DNA from: Tsukamurella sp. 1534
GTDB taxonomy: Bacteria; Actinomycetota; Actinomycetes; Mycobacteriales; Mycobacteriaceae
NCBI RefSeq assembly: GCF_000312385.1
Contig: NZ_HE997626.1
Location: forward strand, 2,281,862 to 2,345,861
DNA: 64,000 nt
Direction of reading: 5' to 3'
Shown here: in pieces, positions 34,903 to 42,586 of the stretch
How positions within the stretch are numbered: the first letter of the stretch is position 1
Layout: the number at the start of each line of letters is the position of its first letter
Position numbers and translations under genes: made by a program
Notes under the pieces: generated by a model
The model's database searches: none
Told to the model about the DNA's origin: nothing
What the model saw: the letters and a program-made list of their open reading frames with translations, nothing else

Positions 34903-35388
34903 TCAGTCGACGCCGTCGGCCGCGGAACCGGGGCCCGGCCCCACGTTCCGGGACTCCCGGGTGCGCAGCGCGAGGACGTACTCCTCCGGTGCGCCCGCGA
35001 TCTCCGCGGCGTCGGCCATGACGCCCAGGTAGCGCGCCGAGGGCAGGCCGCCCTCGAACGCGTCCACCACGTACAGCCACGCGAGTGTGGAGCCCCCGTC
35101 GACCAGGTCGACCCGCGCCTTCACCTTGACGTGGATGCCGAGTTCGGAGCCCTCCCAGCGGTCCAGGGAGACCTCGTCGTCCTCGGTGACGTCGTAGAGC
35201 ACCACGAACACCTTCGCGCCGGGGTCCTCGGTGACGGTCGCGAGCGCGCCCTCCCAGCCGATGTCCTCCCCGGCGAAGGTCAGACGCCAGCCCGTGAGCC
35301 ACCCCGTGCCGGACATGGGCGAGTGCGGGGCGCGCTCGGCCATCTGCTCGGGGTGCATGTTCGAACCGTAGGCGGCGTAGATGGGCAC
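34903..35388 (-). CDS. Gamma-glutamylcyclotransferase-like (AIG2/GGCT-fold) protein
   Basis: A 161-residue protein of the gamma-glutamylcyclotransferase fold. The N-terminal YAAYGSNMHPEQMAERAPHS carries the Y-G-S-N substrate-loop signature, followed by GTGWLTGWRLTF. It corresponds by order to Rv3304. The catalytic acid is plausible in the WEGSELG region (near residue 78), but the activity and substrate are unproven. The GTG at 35388 follows TAGAGT (35395-35400, minus strand) by six bases, a leaderless start. It is divergent from lpdA. Confidence 0.85.
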   Translation of the reverse strand: MPIYAAYGSNMHPEQMAERAPHSPMSGTGWLTGWRLTFAGEDIGWEGALATVTEDPGAKVFVVLYDVTEDDEVSLDRWEGSELGIHVKVKARVDLVDGGSTLAWLYVVDAFEGGLPSARYLGVMADAAEIAGAPEEYVLALRTRESRNVGPGPGSAADGVD

Positions 35389-35394
35389 AGGTGA

Positions 35395-35452
35395 ACTCTA
35401 CGCGCGAGCTTCACCCCTCCGGCGCACGTGGGCGCGGTCGGGACGATAGCGT
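35395..35452. promoter_or_regulatory. Divergent leaderless-type promoters of the GGCT-like gene and lpdA
   Basis: Minus-strand TAGAGT (35395-35400) ends six bases before the GTG at 35388. Plus-strand TAGCGT (35447-35452) ends seven bases before the lpdA ATG at 35460. No ribosome-binding sites are present. The spacing between the two -10s (46 bp) would allow two polymerases to collide but not bind together freely. Confidence 0.55.
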
Positions 35453-35459
35453 TGCAGCC

Positions 35460-36863
35460 ATGACGAACATCGTGATCATCGGCGGCGGGCCGGCGGGGTA
35501 CGAGGCGGCGCTGGTGGCGGTGGCCCACGGCGGCGACGTCACGGTGATCGAGGCGGACGGGATCGGCGGCGCGTGCGTCCTGTACGACTGCGTCCCGTCG
35601 AAGACGTTCATCGCCTCGACCGGCATCCGCACCGAGACCCGCCGCGCCGTCGACCTCGGCATCGAGCTGCACTTCGAGCGCGTCGAGATCGACGTGGAGC
35701 GGATCAACACCCGCGTCAAGGACCTCGCGGCGGCCCAGTCGGCGGACATCCGTGCGCGGCTCGTCGGCGAGGGCGTCCGGATCATCCGCGGCAACGCCTC
35801 GCTCGCGCCCACCAGCCCCGGTATGGCGCAGCACGTGGTGAACGTGGTCACGCCCACCGGCGGCGAGCAGATGCTCGAGGCCGACGTGGTCCTCATCGCC
35901 ACCGGCGCCTCGCCCCGCGTGCTGGAGTCCGCGAAACCCGACGGCGACCGCATCGTCACGTGGCGCCAGCTGTACGACCTGGAGGAGCTGCCCACCCATC
36001 TCGTGGTCGTCGGGTCCGGCGTCACCGGTGCCGAGTTCGTGCACGCCTACACCGAGCTCGGGATCAAGGTCACCCTGGTCAGCTCCCGCGACCGGGTGCT
36101 CCCGCACGAGGACGAGGACGCCGCGCTGGTCCTGGAGGACGCGCTGGTCGACCGCGGCGTCTCGCTGGTCAAGCGCGCGTACGCGGACAAGGTCGAGCGC
36201 ACCGACGGCGGCATCGTCGTGCGGCTCACCGACGGCCGCACCGTCGAGGGTTCGCACTGCCTGATGACCGTGGGCTCCATCCCGAACACCGAGGGCATCG
36301 GACTCGAGGACGTGGGGATCGAGCTGAACAAGGGCGGGTACATCCCCGTCGACCGGGTCTCGCGCACCAAGGTGCCCGGCATCTACGCCGCCGGTGACTG
36401 CACCGGCGTGCTGCCGCTGGCGTCCGTGGCCGCCATGCAGGGCCGCGTCGCCATGTACCACGCCCTGGGCGAGGGCGTCTCGCCCGTGAAGCTCAAGACC
36501 GTGTCGTCGGCGATCTTCACCCGCCCCGAGATCGCGACCGTGGGCGTCTCACAGGCCTCCATCGACGACGGCACCTACCAGGCGCGCACCGTCATGCTGC
36601 CCCTCGCGACCAACCCGCGGGCCAAGATGTCGGGGCTCAAGCGCGGATTCGTCAAGGTCTTCTGCCGCCCGAACACCGGTCTCGTGATCGGCGGAGTCGT
36701 GGTGGCGCCCAACGCCTCCGAGCTGATCCTTCCGCTGACCGTCGCCGTGCAGAACGGCCTGACGGTGGACGACGTGGCCCAGACGTTCTCCGTGTACCCG
36801 TCGCTCGCCGGCTCGGTCACCGAGGCCGCGCGGCAGCTGATGCGCCAGGACGACCTGGCCTGA
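35460..36863 (+). CDS. lpdA: NAD(P)H quinone dehydrogenase (LpdA-type flavoprotein disulfide reductase)
   Basis: A 467-residue flavoprotein corresponding to Rv3303c LpdA. It has an N-terminal FAD motif IVIIGGGPAGYEAALVA, a CxxxxC pair at Cys39/Cys44 (GGACVLYDCVPSKTF), an NAD-binding HLVVVGSGVTGAEFVHAY, and GIYAAGDCTGVLPLASVAAMQGR. The C-terminal His-Glu dyad of true disulfide reductases is missing: the segment reads SVYPSLAGSVTEAARQLM. The mycobacterial homologue reduces quinones, and that role is preferred here. Here the first Cys is retained where, from memory, Rv3303c has Ala. The ATG at 35460 follows TAGCGT by seven bases. Confidence 0.92.
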   Translation: MTNIVIIGGGPAGYEAALVAVAHGGDVTVIEADGIGGACVLYDCVPSKTFIASTGIRTETRRAVDLGIELHFERVEIDVERINTRVKDLAAAQSADIRARLVGEGVRIIRGNASLAPTSPGMAQHVVNVVTPTGGEQMLEADVVLIATGASPRVLESAKPDGDRIVTWRQLYDLEELPTHLVVVGSGVTGAEFVHAYTELGIKVTLVSSRDRVLPHEDEDAALVLEDALVDRGVSLVKRAYADKVERTDGGIVVRLTDGRTVEGSHCLMTVGSIPNTEGIGLEDVGIELNKGGYIPVDRVSRTKVPGIYAAGDCTGVLPLASVAAMQGRVAMYHALGEGVSPVKLKTVSSAIFTRPEIATVGVSQASIDDGTYQARTVMLPLATNPRAKMSGLKRGFVKVFCRPNTGLVIGGVVVAPNASELILPLTVAVQNGLTVDDVAQTFSVYPSLAGSVTEAARQLMRQDDLA

Positions 36864-36891
36864 TCGGCGTCGCGTCGGCGCGGGAGCGCGG

Positions 36892-36897
36892 CATGAT
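36892..36897 (+). promoter_or_regulatory. Weak -10 hexamer of the PucR-like gene
   Basis: CATGAT ends six bases before the GTG start at 36904. The same hexamer and spacing precede lhr at the far end of the window. Only four of six bases match TATAAT. Confidence 0.35.
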
Positions 36898-36903
36898 GAG
36901 AAC

Positions 36904-37998
36904 GTGTTCCATTCCTCGGCCGGCGACGGCGCCGGCGTGCCGCGTATCCCCGCGATGGTCGCGGACACCGTCGGCGTGCTGCGGATCCTCGCCCACTTCG
37001 ACGCCCTGACCGAGACCGCGTGCGACGCCGACGCCCTGGTGCGCGAGGCGGAACGCGTCGCGGGCTGCCCGGTGGAGGCGGCCCCCGTGGCATCGGGGGA
37101 GATCGGCGTGAAGGTGCGCCGCGACGGTGGGGCGCACCCTCTCGACGTGGTGCTCGCGGACAGGCTCGCCCGCGCTCTGCGCGCCGCCCGCGACCGTCCG
37201 CGGCCCTCGCTGCTGCGGCTCGGTGATCCGGGGCTCGTGGAGATCGCCGTCTCGCGTCGCGAGTCCCGGGAGGACCGGCTGCGAGCGGTGGCGCTCCTGG
37301 GGCTCGATCCCGGCCGCCCGCTGGCCGCGGTGGCCGTCGCCGCGGCCGACGACGCCGCGCCCGGCGTGGAGGCGTTGCGCCGCGCCGTGCCGGGGCGGGT
37401 CGCGCCGTCGGACTCGGGCCGGCTGGTGGTCTGCCTGGTCGGGGACCCGCCGCCGATGCGGGAGCTGACCACGGCGGTGCACGGTGACCTCGATCGCAGG
37501 TTTCCGAACGTGACCGGGGTGCGGAACCCGCTCGACGTGTGGCTCGGCATCGGCGAGGCGCTGCCCGCGCACCGCGCCCCCGAGTCCTGGCGGCAGGCCT
37601 GCGTCGCGGTCCGGTTCGCCTCCAGCACCGTGTTCGGCCGGCGCGCCGTGCCGTACGGTCCGCTCGGCTCCCTGGCGATGCTGGCCGAGGTGCCGCCCGA
37701 CAGGCTCGCCGAGGACCCCGGGCTGGCCGCGCTCGACGGGGTGCTCGCCGCGCCGGGCGGCGATCTGGACGTCGAGGCGCTCGAGTCCTACTGCGTGTTC
37801 GGGTCACTCCGGCGGACAGCCGCTGAGCTGCGGCTGCACCACAGCACGGTCGGCGCCCGGCTGGCGCGGGTCGAGGCGGCCACCGGATGGCGGCTGGAGG
37901 ACCCCGTCGACCGGTTCCAGGCGACCCTGGCCCTGCTCGCGCGGCGCCTGCGCTCCTCCGACGCGGCGCTGCGCGAATCGGACCTGTATCCCGGCTGA
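36904..37998 (+). CDS. PucR-like helix-turn-helix regulator
   Basis: A 364-residue protein whose C-terminus carries the PucR-family DNA-binding helix-turn-helix: LESYCVFGSLRRTAAELRLHHSTVGARLARVEAATGWRLEDP (about residues 298-339). The N-terminal two-thirds is a GGDEF-like/unknown effector region with no clear motif. The GTG at 36904 is used because no better start lies downstream and a CATGAT hexamer is six bases away. Its target may be the NTF2-like/acyl-CoA synthetase pair just downstream, but this is inference from position only. Confidence 0.8.
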   Translation: MFHSSAGDGAGVPRIPAMVADTVGVLRILAHFDALTETACDADALVREAERVAGCPVEAAPVASGEIGVKVRRDGGAHPLDVVLADRLARALRAARDRPRPSLLRLGDPGLVEIAVSRRESREDRLRAVALLGLDPGRPLAAVAVAAADDAAPGVEALRRAVPGRVAPSDSGRLVVCLVGDPPPMRELTTAVHGDLDRRFPNVTGVRNPLDVWLGIGEALPAHRAPESWRQACVAVRFASSTVFGRRAVPYGPLGSLAMLAEVPPDRLAEDPGLAALDGVLAAPGGDLDVEALESYCVFGSLRRTAAELRLHHSTVGARLARVEAATGWRLEDPVDRFQATLALLARRLRSSDAALRESDLYPG

Positions 37999-38011
37999 CC
38001 CGCCCGACGGC

Positions 38012-38027
38012 CGTCGCGCCGGCGACG
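38012..38027 (+). terminator. Hairpin after the PucR-like gene
   Basis: CGTCGC and GCGACG flank a four-base loop 14 bp after the stop codon. The stem is compact and GC-rich, without a U-tract. Possible terminator. Confidence 0.4.
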
Positions 38028-38061
38028 CGGATCGCGCGACGCGTGGCGGCTGTGCGCGCGG

Positions 38062-38077
38062 TGTGACGGGGGTCACG
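38062..38077. promoter_or_regulatory. CRP/GlxR-type box
   Basis: TGTGA-N6-TCACG matches the CRP/GlxR consensus TGTGA-N6-TCACA at nine of ten informative positions. It lies 51 bp before the start of the NTF2-like gene, a position compatible with either activation or repression. cAMP-dependent control of the downstream acyl-CoA synthetase operon is inferred. Confidence 0.6.
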
Positions 38078-38084
38078 ATGAAGA

Positions 38085-38105
38085 CGTCCGCACGGCCCGC
38101 GGACG
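38085..38105. repeat. 7-bp inverted repeat in the leader of the NTF2-like gene
   Basis: CGTCCGC (38085-38091) and GCGGACG (38099-38105) are perfect inverted arms with a seven-base loop. They lie between the CRP-type box and the ribosome-binding site. The element could be a second operator or a 5'-leader hairpin. Confidence 0.45.
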
Positions 38106-38128
38106 ACAGCCACCTGAAGGAGAACCCC

Positions 38129-38689
38129 ATGGCCCTCATCGATCCGACCCGCAACTGGAGGCTCGTCGCCGAACGCCTGGAGAGCGAGACCGACCCGCGC
38201 CGCCGCGCCGTCCTCACCGTGGTCCTCGAGCACATGCAGGCCGAGGCCGAGGCCGACCTGGACCGCCTCATGGCCACCGTGAGTCCCGATGCCGCGTACC
38301 ACTTCTGGCACGGGGGAGGGGACTTCGGCCCCAAGGGGCACGACGGTGTGCGGCAGTACTACGCCGGAATCGTGGCGGGCGGCGCCAACCACATCCAGTA
38401 CGACGTGGACCGCCTCATCGTGGACGACCACGGGCTCGTCACCGAGGGGCTGCTGACGATGCTCGTGCCCGGCGCCACGGCGATCGCCATGGGCCTGGCC
38501 GTGGGCGATCCCGGCGCCGACTACCTCTACTCGTACCGGCAATTGCTGGTGTGGCCGATCGACGAGAACGGGCTCGTCGCGGGCGAGGACTCGTACGGCG
38601 GCGGCACCGTCGAGCTGCGAGCGGTGGAGCGCGACGAGCTCCCCGCCGCGTACCTCGCGCAGGTGCACCCGGACGCGGTGGGCGCGTGA
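38129..38689 (+). CDS. NTF2-like (SnoaL/ketosteroid isomerase-fold) protein
   Basis: A 186-residue protein resembling the nuclear transport factor 2-like superfamily. An N-terminal helix with repeated acidic pairs (VLEHMQAEAEADLDRLMATVSPDAAYHFWHGGGDFGPKGHDGVRQYYAGIV, residues about 32-83) precedes a curved-sheet domain. Such proteins are cyclases, isomerases or hydratases of hydrophobic substrates. AAGGAG at 38117-38122 sets the ATG. The stop overlaps the acyl-CoA synthetase start in GTGA, so the two probably act in the same lipid-related pathway. Confidence 0.8.
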   Translation: MALIDPTRNWRLVAERLESETDPRRRAVLTVVLEHMQAEAEADLDRLMATVSPDAAYHFWHGGGDFGPKGHDGVRQYYAGIVAGGANHIQYDVDRLIVDDHGLVTEGLLTMLVPGATAIAMGLAVGDPGADYLYSYRQLLVWPIDENGLVAGEDSYGGGTVELRAVERDELPAAYLAQVHPDAVGA

Positions 38690-40440
38690 CGGCGGGCGGC
38701 GGGAGCGTCGGTTCCGCCCCGGCGACGGCGACGGGGCCCGCGGCCTGGGCCGCGGGAACGGCCACCACCCGGGACCTGTTGGAGCGGCGCGCGGAAGACC
38801 ACAAGACGGGGCTCCTGTTCGAGGGCGCGTCGTGGACCTGGGCGGAGTTCGTGGCCGAGTGCCGGGCCCGGGCGCACCTGCTCCTCGCGCTGCGCGACCC
38901 CGAGCGCCCGTTCCACGTGGGAGTGATGCTGGAGAACCATCCGGAGTACCTGTTCCACATCGGGGCCGCGGCCTACGCGGGCGCCACGGCGGTCGGCGTC
39001 AACCTCACCCGGACGGGCGCCGACCGGGCGCGCGACGTCCGGAACGCCGACTGCCAGATCCTGATCACCGATGCGGAACGCCGCGCCGAAATCGACGGCC
39101 ACGACCACGGCGTGGAGGAGCGGCGGATCGTCGACGTCGCCGATCCCGCGTTCCTGGCCGCGGTCGACGGCGCGCGGTCACTCCCCGGGCCCGACGTGGC
39201 CTCGGCGGCCGATCCGGCCACGCGTCTGCTGCTGTTGTTCACCTCCGGCTCGACCGGTGATCCGAAGGCGGTGATCTGCAGTACCGGCCGCCTCGCGGCG
39301 GCCGCGCTGTTCCACATGGGTATCGGTCGCGAGGACGTGAGCTACAACGCGATGCCGCTGTTCCACGGGAACGCGATCCTGGCCTGTTGGGCGAATCCGC
39401 TGGCCACCGGGGGCACGTTCGCGCTCGCGCGGCGGTTCTCCGCGTCGGGGTTCGTCGACGACCTGCTCGCCACGGGCGCGACGTTCTTCAACTACGTCGG
39501 TCGCTCCCTGGCGTACGTGCTGGCACAGCCCGAGCGGCCCGAGGAACGGCGCACGCGCCTGCGGGCCTGCTTCGGCACGGAGGCCTCGGAGCGCGACCGC
39601 GCCGAGTTCGAGCGCCGGTTCGGGGTGCGTCCCACCGAGTCCTACGGCTCCTCCGAGGGCGGCGTGGTGATCAGGATGACCGACGACACCCCGCCCGGTG
39701 CGCTGGGCGTGCCTCCGGCCGGGATGCGGGTCGAGGTCGTGGACCCGGCCACCCTCGAACCGTGCCCGCGGGCGCGGTTCGACGACGACGGGAGGCTGCT
39801 GAACGCCGGCGAGGCGATCGGCGAGTTCGCCAACCCCGACGGCGCGCCCGGTTTCGAGGGGTACTACCGGAACCCGGCGGCGACCGCGGAGCGCATCCGC
39901 GGATCCCTCTACCTGACGGGGGATCTCGGCTATCGGGACGAGGCGGGGTTCTTCTACTTCGCGGGTCGCGGCGCCGATCGGCTGCGGGTGGACAGCGAGA
40001 ACTTCTCGGCGGCGCCGATCGAGCGCATCCTCGGCCGGCACCCCGGCGTCCGCCTGGCGGCCGTGTTCCCGGTCCCCGACGCCGCGACCGGGGATCAGGT
40101 GATGGCCGTGCTGCAGGTGGACGACCCGGGCGCATTCGATCCCGGCGGGTTCGCGCGGTTCCTCGCCGCGCAGCCGGACCTGGCGGGCAAGTGGGCGCCG
40201 CGGTACGTCCGGGTGACCGACGCGGTGCCGGTGACGGCGACCCGCAAGATCGACAAGAAGGCGCTCCGGGCGCCGCTGTGGGAGGTGCCCGGCGTCCTGC
40301 TCCGGCCGGGCCGGGAGGTGGAGTACCGGCCGCTGACCGGCGCCGACAGGGCGGCGATCCGCGCCGAGTTCGCCGCGAACGGCCGGTCCGCGCTGGTGCC
40401 GGACGGGGGAGCCGACGACCCGGGCTGGACGCGAAACTGA
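38686..40440 (+). CDS. Fatty acyl-CoA synthetase (FadD/FATP-type)
   Basis: A 584-residue AMP-forming ligase. It has the adenylation P-loop LLLLFTSGSTGDPKAV (near residue 182), YGSSEGGVVIRM, the hinge-region YLTGDLGYRDEAGFFYFAGRGADRLRVDSENFS (residues about 410-442) and the C-terminal catalytic-Lys region VTATRKIDKKALR. The FSAAPIE sequence and overall pattern resemble FATP/very-long-chain acyl-CoA synthetases such as mycobacterial FadD6/FadD17. It activates a fatty acid or sterol-derived acid to the CoA ester; chain length is unknown. The GTG start overlaps the previous stop. Confidence 0.9.
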   Translation: MTAGGGSVGSAPATATGPAAWAAGTATTRDLLERRAEDHKTGLLFEGASWTWAEFVAECRARAHLLLALRDPERPFHVGVMLENHPEYLFHIGAAAYAGATAVGVNLTRTGADRARDVRNADCQILITDAERRAEIDGHDHGVEERRIVDVADPAFLAAVDGARSLPGPDVASAADPATRLLLLFTSGSTGDPKAVICSTGRLAAAALFHMGIGREDVSYNAMPLFHGNAILACWANPLATGGTFALARRFSASGFVDDLLATGATFFNYVGRSLAYVLAQPERPEERRTRLRACFGTEASERDRAEFERRFGVRPTESYGSSEGGVVIRMTDDTPPGALGVPPAGMRVEVVDPATLEPCPRARFDDDGRLLNAGEAIGEFANPDGAPGFEGYYRNPAATAERIRGSLYLTGDLGYRDEAGFFYFAGRGADRLRVDSENFSAAPIERILGRHPGVRLAAVFPVPDAATGDQVMAVLQVDDPGAFDPGGFARFLAAQPDLAGKWAPRYVRVTDAVPVTATRKIDKKALRAPLWEVPGVLLRPGREVEYRPLTGADRAAIRAEFAANGRSALVPDGGADDPGWTRN

Positions 40441-40493
40441 ACAGTTCCGCACGTTATTCCTCCGGAAACGGGAGCAGCTCTGTGCGGGAGTGT

Positions 40494-40511
40494 TAGATTT
40501 CGTCGGAAATC
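40494..40511 (+). promoter_or_regulatory. Gal-operon promoter with palindromic operator over the -10
   Basis: A TAGATT -10-like hexamer (40494-40499) overlaps a perfect inverted repeat GATTTC-GTCG-GAAATC (40496-40511), which would cover the -10 and the start site. A CTGGAGG ribosome-binding site lies before the symporter ATG. The DeoR-type regulator encoded in the same operon is the likely binder (inference). Confidence 0.55.
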
Positions 40512-40535
40512 GTTACGACTACTCCTGGAGGCGCG

Positions 40536-42239
40536 ATGCTCCTGGCGGGCGACGGGCTCCGACTCAACGTCGGTCTGCTCGACTACACGCTGGTCGCGAT
40601 CTACTTCGTGTTCGTGCTCGGCATCGGGTACATGGCACGGACACAGGTCGCGTCCAGCCTGGACTTCTTCCTCTCGGGCCGGCGGCTGCCGGCCTGGGTC
40701 ACCGGCATCGCGTTCGTGTCCGCGAACCTCGGTGCCGTCGAGATCATGGGCATGTCCGCCAACGGCGCCCAGATCGGCATCTCGACGTTCCACTACTACT
40801 GGATCGGCGCGGTGCCGGCCATGGTGTTCCTCGGCCTGGTGATGATGCCGTTCTACTACGGCTCCAAGGTGCGCAGCGTCCCCGAGTTCATGCGCCGCCG
40901 GTTCGGTACCGGGGCGCACCTGGTGAACGCCCTGAGCTTCGCCGTGGCCCAGGTTCTCATCGCGGGCGTCAACCTGTTCCTGCTGGCCACCGTGATCAAC
41001 GCGGTGCTCGGCTGGCCGCGCTGGGTCTCCCTCGTCGTGGCGGCCGCGGTGGTGCTCACGTACACCGCTCTCGGCGGCCTCTCCGCGGCGATCTACAACG
41101 AGGTCCTGCAGTTCTTCGTGATCCTCGCGGCCCTGGTCCCGCTGACCGTGATCGGGTTGATCAAGGTGGGCGGCTGGAGCGGCCTCAAGGAGAAGGTGAT
41201 CGACACCCGCAAGGGCGACGGTTCGGTGACGGCCACCGTCTCCGACCAGTTGCACACCTGGCCGGGGCAGGCCCTGAGCGGGTTCGAATCGCCGGTGTGG
41301 TCGGTGGTCGGCATCGTGTTCGGCCTGGGATTCGTTCTGTCCTTCGGGTATTGGACCACCAACTTCGTCGAGGTCCAGCGCGCCATGGCGTCCGATTCGA
41401 TGTCCGCGGCCCGTCGCGCCCCGATCATCGGCGCCATCCCGAAGATGTTCATCCCGTTCGTCGTGGTGGTGCCCGGCATGATCTGCGCCGCCGTGGTCGG
41501 CGACATGATCCACCTCAAGAACTCCGGCGCCACGAGCGACTACACCTACAACGACGCGATCCTGCTGATGATGCGCGACATCCTGCCGAACGGTCTCCTG
41601 GGCGTGGCGGTCGCGGGCCTCATCGCCTCGTTCATGGCGGGCATGGCGGCGAACGTGTCCGCGTTCAACACGGTGTTCAGCTACGACCTGTGGCAGCAGT
41701 ACGTGGTGAAGGACCGCGAGGACTCCTACTACATCCGCGTGGGCCAGGTCGCGACCGTCGCCGCGGTGATCCTCGCGATCGGCACCGCGACCATCGCCGC
41801 GGGCTACTCCAACCTCATGGACTACCTGCAGACGCTGTTCGGGTTCTTCAACGCGCCGCTGTTCGCGACGTTCCTCCTGGGCATGTTCTGGAAACGGATG
41901 ACGCCCACCGCCGGGTGGGTGGGCCTCGTGTCCGGTACCGGCGCCGCGATCGGAGTCTTCCTGCTGCAGGAGACCGGCGTGATCGACCTCCCCGGGCAGG
42001 GCATGCCGTTCGTCGCAGCGTCGGCGGCTTTCGTGGTGGACATCGTGGTCTCCGTGCTGGTCTCGGCGGTCACCGCCCCGAAGCCGGTGTCCGAGCTGCA
42101 CGGACTGGTGTACTCCGTCACCGACCGGTCCACACTGCAGGGCGACGAGGACCCCACGGCGCCCTGGTACTCCCGCCCCGTCCCGCTCGGCATCCTGGTG
42201 CTGGTCCTGGTGGCCGCACTGAGCCTGGTCTTCCGGTAG
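40536..42239 (+). CDS. Sodium:solute symporter (SSS family), probable galactose uptake
   Basis: A 567-residue sodium/solute symporter with about fourteen hydrophobic helices. Family features include the FFLSGRRLPAWVTGIAFVSANLGAVEIMG start of the transport core (residues about 45-73), YYGSKVRSVPEFMRRRFG, and TALGGLSAAIYNEVLQFFVIL, the conserved sodium-site helix region. The pattern resembles sugar transporters of the vSGLT type. Its position at the head of a cluster with galT and galK supports galactose as substrate. CTGGAGG sets the ATG. An operator-like palindrome overlaps the promoter. Confidence 0.88.
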   Translation: MLLAGDGLRLNVGLLDYTLVAIYFVFVLGIGYMARTQVASSLDFFLSGRRLPAWVTGIAFVSANLGAVEIMGMSANGAQIGISTFHYYWIGAVPAMVFLGLVMMPFYYGSKVRSVPEFMRRRFGTGAHLVNALSFAVAQVLIAGVNLFLLATVINAVLGWPRWVSLVVAAAVVLTYTALGGLSAAIYNEVLQFFVILAALVPLTVIGLIKVGGWSGLKEKVIDTRKGDGSVTATVSDQLHTWPGQALSGFESPVWSVVGIVFGLGFVLSFGYWTTNFVEVQRAMASDSMSAARRAPIIGAIPKMFIPFVVVVPGMICAAVVGDMIHLKNSGATSDYTYNDAILLMMRDILPNGLLGVAVAGLIASFMAGMAANVSAFNTVFSYDLWQQYVVKDREDSYYIRVGQVATVAAVILAIGTATIAAGYSNLMDYLQTLFGFFNAPLFATFLLGMFWKRMTPTAGWVGLVSGTGAAIGVFLLQETGVIDLPGQGMPFVAASAAFVVDIVVSVLVSAVTAPKPVSELHGLVYSVTDRSTLQGDEDPTAPWYSRPVPLGILVLVLVAALSLVFR

Positions 42240-42280
42240 GCGCCCGATGCACCACGACAACCCCCGACGCAGGAGCTGAC

Positions 42281-42577
42281 ATGGCACGACCGACAGAGAA
42301 GCCGGGAATCATGGCCCGCCTCTTCGACATCCGCAACATCATCGCCGCGCTGCTGGGCCTGTACGGGCTCGCCCTCCTCGTGGCGGGGCTGCTCCCCGGA
42401 CTCGCGGAAGCGGGCGCGGGCGCCGCCGAGCACACCGCCGACGTCACCGACCTCGCCGCGGGGAGCTCCGCCAACCTGTGGGTGGGCGCCGCGCTGGTCC
42501 TGGTGGCCGCGGGCTTCGCCGGGTGGGCCGCCGCGCGCCCGGCGGCACGGGACCGGCCCGACCGCGAATCCGAGTAG
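42281..42577 (+). CDS. Small two-helix membrane protein
   Basis: A 98-residue protein with two hydrophobic helices (IIAALLGLYGLALLVAGLLPGL near residue 20, and ANLWVGAALVLVAAGFAGWAA near 64) joined by a short acidic loop with HTADVTDLAAGSS. AGGAG at 42271-42275 sets the ATG. It lies 41 bp after the symporter in the same operon and may be an accessory subunit, but no function is known. Its TAG stop is part of the -10 of the DeoR gene. Confidence 0.75.
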   Translation: MARPTEKPGIMARLFDIRNIIAALLGLYGLALLVAGLLPGLAEAGAGAAEHTADVTDLAAGSSANLWVGAALVLVAAGFAGWAAARPAARDRPDRESE

Positions 42578-42580
42578 GTT
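42575..42580 (+). promoter_or_regulatory. -10 hexamer of the DeoR gene overlapping the preceding stop
   Basis: TAGGTT begins with the TAG stop of the small membrane-protein gene and ends six bases before the GTG of the DeoR-type regulator. It implies an internal leaderless promoter for deoR-galT-galK. Confidence 0.5.
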
Positions 42581-42586
42581 CGGTCC

